Below, one piece after another: positions 7,140-8,511 of a DNA stretch of 8,511 bases. Made by a program: the position numbers and the translations under genes. This stretch comes from Alphaproteobacteria bacterium. GTDB taxonomy: Bacteria > Pseudomonadota > Alphaproteobacteria > CACIAM-22H2. Location of the stretch: the NCBI GenBank assembly GCA_016869915.1, contig VGDA01000132.1:1-8511 (forward strand). Reading direction: 5' to 3'. Each line of letters starts with the position of its first letter. The stretch's first letter is position 1. The notes beneath the pieces were generated by a model. It had not been told where the DNA came from. It ran no database searches and saw nothing but the letters and a program-made list of their open reading frames with translations.

Positions 7140-7159
7140 GGCGGGGCTCAGGCCCCGCC
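7140..7159. terminator. Hairpin between the convergent GGT-family and lactonase genes
   Basis: An 8-bp perfect stem (GGCGGGGC at 7140-7147, GCCCCGCC at 7152-7159) closes a four-base TCAG loop. It lies 14 bases after the GGT-family stop and overlaps the lactonase stop codon. It could act on transcripts from both sides. No T-run follows in either direction. Confidence 0.45.
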
Positions 7160-8206
7160 CGCGAAGACGATCGAGACGGGGCTGCCGGTGGACACCGAGT
7201 GCCCCGTCGGCGACAGCCTGCCGGTCGCGGCGTCCATCGCGAAGACGACGATCGAATGCGAGTTCTGGTTGGCCGCGTAGAAGAAGCGGCCGGACGGGTC
7301 GCCGCAGACGAAGCGCGGCTCCGCGCCTCCCGTCGCCGTCCAGCCGGCGGTGCAGAGCCTGCCGCTCGCGGGATCGATGGCGTAGGTGACGACGCTGTCG
7401 TGCCCGCGGTTGGAGCAGCGCAGGAAGCGCCCGTCGCGCGCCACGTCGAGCTCCGAGGTCGTGTTCGCGCCGAAGAAATCCTCCGGCAGCGAGCTCAGGA
7501 CCTGGAACTGCGCGAGCTCGCCCGCCGCCGCGTCCCAGCGCATCACGGTCACGGTGCTGTCGAGCTCGTTGCAGACATAGGCGACCGGCAGCGTCGGGTG
7601 GAAGGCGACATGGCGAGGCCCCGCCCCCGGGCGCGCGCGCACGGCGCGATGCAGCCCGACCCTTCCCTTGCCGGCGTCGAAGCAAAGGACGAAGACCGTG
7701 TCCAGGCCCTTGTCCGGCACGATCGCGTAGCCGCCGGAAGGGTCGAGCACGACGTCGTGCGGCTGCGGGCGCGCCTGCTCGACGCGATGGGGGCCAAGCT
7801 CGCCCGCGAAATGCAGCAGGTCGTGGTGGTCGGCGAGCGATCCGTCCCCGCGGATGCCGAGCACCGACAGGTTGCCCGAGACGTAGTTGGCCACCAGCAT
7901 GAAGCGGCCCGCGCGGTCGATGTCCTGCTTCACGCCGTTGATGCCGCCGGTCGTCGCGCGGCCGAGCGGGCGCGCAAGCCCCGTGGCCGGGTCCAGCGCA
8001 TAGGCGCTGGCGTAGTCGCGCCCGCCATGGACCGCGTAGAGCACGCGCTGGTCGCGCGACAGCGCGAGGAAGCTCGGGTTGTCCATGCCGCCGACGGTCT
8101 GGATGTGCGAAAGCCCGCCATCCGCGGGATCCACGCGATAGACCTCGATCCCGCGGCCGGTGCCGGCGCGGTCGGGCGTGGTGAAGGATCCGACATAGGC
8201 GAACAT
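7148..8206 (-). CDS. Lactonase-family beta-propeller protein (6-phosphogluconolactonase-like)
   Basis: The 352-residue protein matches the seven-bladed beta-propeller lactonase family that includes E. coli YbhE/Pgl (331 residues) and Bacillus YkgB. The family opening MFAYVGSFTTPD is followed by repeated blade motifs: GGMDNPSFLALSRDQRVLYAV (39-59, first part), PHDVVLDPSGGYAIVPDKG (149-167), GPRHVAFHPTLPVAYVCNEL (196-215), FLRCSNRGHDSVVTY (261-275) and FFYAANQNSHSIVVF (308-322). Members hydrolyse 6-phosphogluconolactone in the oxidative pentose phosphate/Entner-Doudoroff route, or other sugar lactones. No signal peptide is seen, so it is probably cytoplasmic. The ATG at 8206 has GGGGAG 9 nt upstream (8216-8221). 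The frame stays open further upstream only because stop codons are rare at this GC content. The gene is divergent from an amidohydrolase of the sugar-lactonase/PDC-hydrolase type, which leaves open a role in a peripheral lactone pathway rather than central metabolism. I therefore give no gene symbol. Confidence 0.88.
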   Translation of the reverse strand: MFAYVGSFTTPDRAGTGRGIEVYRVDPADGGLSHIQTVGGMDNPSFLALSRDQRVLYAVHGGRDYASAYALDPATGLARPLGRATTGGINGVKQDIDRAGRFMLVANYVSGNLSVLGIRGDGSLADHHDLLHFAGELGPHRVEQARPQPHDVVLDPSGGYAIVPDKGLDTVFVLCFDAGKGRVGLHRAVRARPGAGPRHVAFHPTLPVAYVCNELDSTVTVMRWDAAAGELAQFQVLSSLPEDFFGANTTSELDVARDGRFLRCSNRGHDSVVTYAIDPASGRLCTAGWTATGGAEPRFVCGDPSGRFFYAANQNSHSIVVFAMDAATGRLSPTGHSVSTGSPVSIVFAGGA

Positions 8207-8298
8207 GGCTGGCTTCTCCCCGGGGCGGCGCGACCGCGGAACTGGTGCGCGGCCGCGCGCGATGCGAGCATCATCGCCGCCAGCGGGAGGAAGGCGCA
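8207..8298. promoter_or_regulatory. Divergent control region between lactonase and amidohydrolase genes
   Basis: This 92-bp gap separates two divergent start codons and must hold both leaders and at least part of both promoters. It contains the 12-bp palindrome GCGCGGCCGCGC (8247-8258) and, three bases on, the imperfectly spaced repeat GATGC-GA-GCATC (8261-8272). Ribosome sites are clear on both sides: GGGGAG for the lactonase and GGAGG for the amidohydrolase. I see no standard -35/-10 pair. Confidence 0.45.
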
Positions 8299-8511
8299 AT
8301 GCAGGACATCGCCGTCGACGCGCACCACCATTTCTGGGATCCGTCGCGCGGGGACTTCCCCTGGATGCAGGGCGAGGCGATGGCACCGATCCGCCGCGTC
8401 TTCGCGCCCGGGCACCTCGCCCCGCTCCTGCGCGACGCCGGCATCGCGCGCAGCGTCGTCGTGCAGACCCAGTCGAGCAAGGCCGAGACGCGCGACCTGC
8501 TTGCCCTCGCC
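8299..8511 (+). CDS. Amidohydrolase family 2 protein (sugar-lactonase/PDC-hydrolase type), N-terminal part
   Basis: The first 71 residues of a gene run off the right edge. The start ATG at 8299 has GGAGG at 8286-8290 with an 8-nt spacer. The N-terminus MQDIAVDAHHHFWDPSRGDF carries the metal-binding DAHHHFWDP motif, followed by a 'DFPWM' segment. This pattern is typical of amidohydrolase family 2 members such as L-fuconolactonase, L-rhamnonolactonase and 2-pyrone-4,6-dicarboxylate hydrolase. A Rossmann-like strand SVVVQTQSSKAETRDLL follows, where QTQ matches the 'VQ' strand of these barrel enzymes. They hydrolyse lactones or related cyclic esters in sugar or aromatic breakdown. The gene is divergent from the beta-propeller lactonase, which fits a shared lactone pathway. 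The substrate cannot be set from the fragment. Confidence 0.82.
   Translation, partial: MQDIAVDAHHHFWDPSRGDFPWMQGEAMAPIRRVFAPGHLAPLLRDAGIARSVVVQTQSSKAETRDLLALA

Noticed and set aside
8207..8386. Upstream ATG start (8386) for the lactonase.
   Set aside because: It would overlap the divergent amidohydrolase start and add 60 basic residues. The family N-terminus begins at MFAYVGSF with a good ribosome site.
1..8511. Search for mobile elements, CRISPR repeats, tRNA genes or toxin-antitoxin genes.
   Set aside because: No transposase or integrase motifs, no regularly spaced repeats, no tRNA-like cloverleaf and no spare small reading frame with a ribosome site were seen in the short gaps.

Overview
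The window is very GC-rich (about 70% or more by eye), with G/C at most third codon positions. It is a dense bacterial chromosomal segment: seven protein-coding genes, short gaps and no RNA gene. Gene content (TRAP transporter permease, proteobacterial-type Pgi, D-aminoacylase-type amidohydrolase, gamma-glutamyltransferase-family enzyme) suggests a high-GC proteobacterium. An alphaproteobacterium of the Rhodospirillales/Acetobacteraceae kind is my best guess, but the sequence alone does not prove this. I see no insertion sequence, phage gene, CRISPR array or compositional island.

Layout from left to right. (1) The C-terminal end of a TRAP transporter large membrane subunit (DctM type) runs in from the left on + and ends at 322, followed by a GC-rich hairpin. 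(2) pgi, glucose-6-phosphate isomerase, lies on + at 410-1981. (3) A beta-CASP metallo-beta-lactamase-fold nuclease (1990-3636, -) converges on pgi with only 8 bp between stop codons. It is the downstream gene of a two-gene operon with (4) a D-aminoacylase-type amidohydrolase (3633-5363, -). Their stop and start codons overlap as GTGA. (5) A 173-bp divergent control region separates this operon from a gamma-glutamyltransferase-family gene (5537-7126, +). (6) A lactonase-family beta-propeller gene (7148-8206, -) converges on it. (7) After a 92-bp divergent gap, an amidohydrolase of the fuconolactonase/PDC-hydrolase type starts at 8299 (+) and runs off the right edge.

How the genes may work together. 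The divergent D-aminoacylase-like and GGT-family enzymes both act on amide-type bonds and share one control region, so they may form a module for using N-acyl-amino acids, gamma-glutamyl compounds or related amides. The lactonase/amidohydrolase pair at the right edge looks like a second module, for lactone or sugar-acid breakdown. pgi and the lactonase could both serve central sugar metabolism (6-phosphogluconolactonase is one possible role of the lactonase), but they are separated and lie on opposite strands. Most of the window is ordinary metabolic sequence. I found no convincing new system. The points most worth a second look are the nuclease translationally coupled to an amidohydrolase, the atypical GGT-family enzyme with no signal peptide, and the two divergent control regions.
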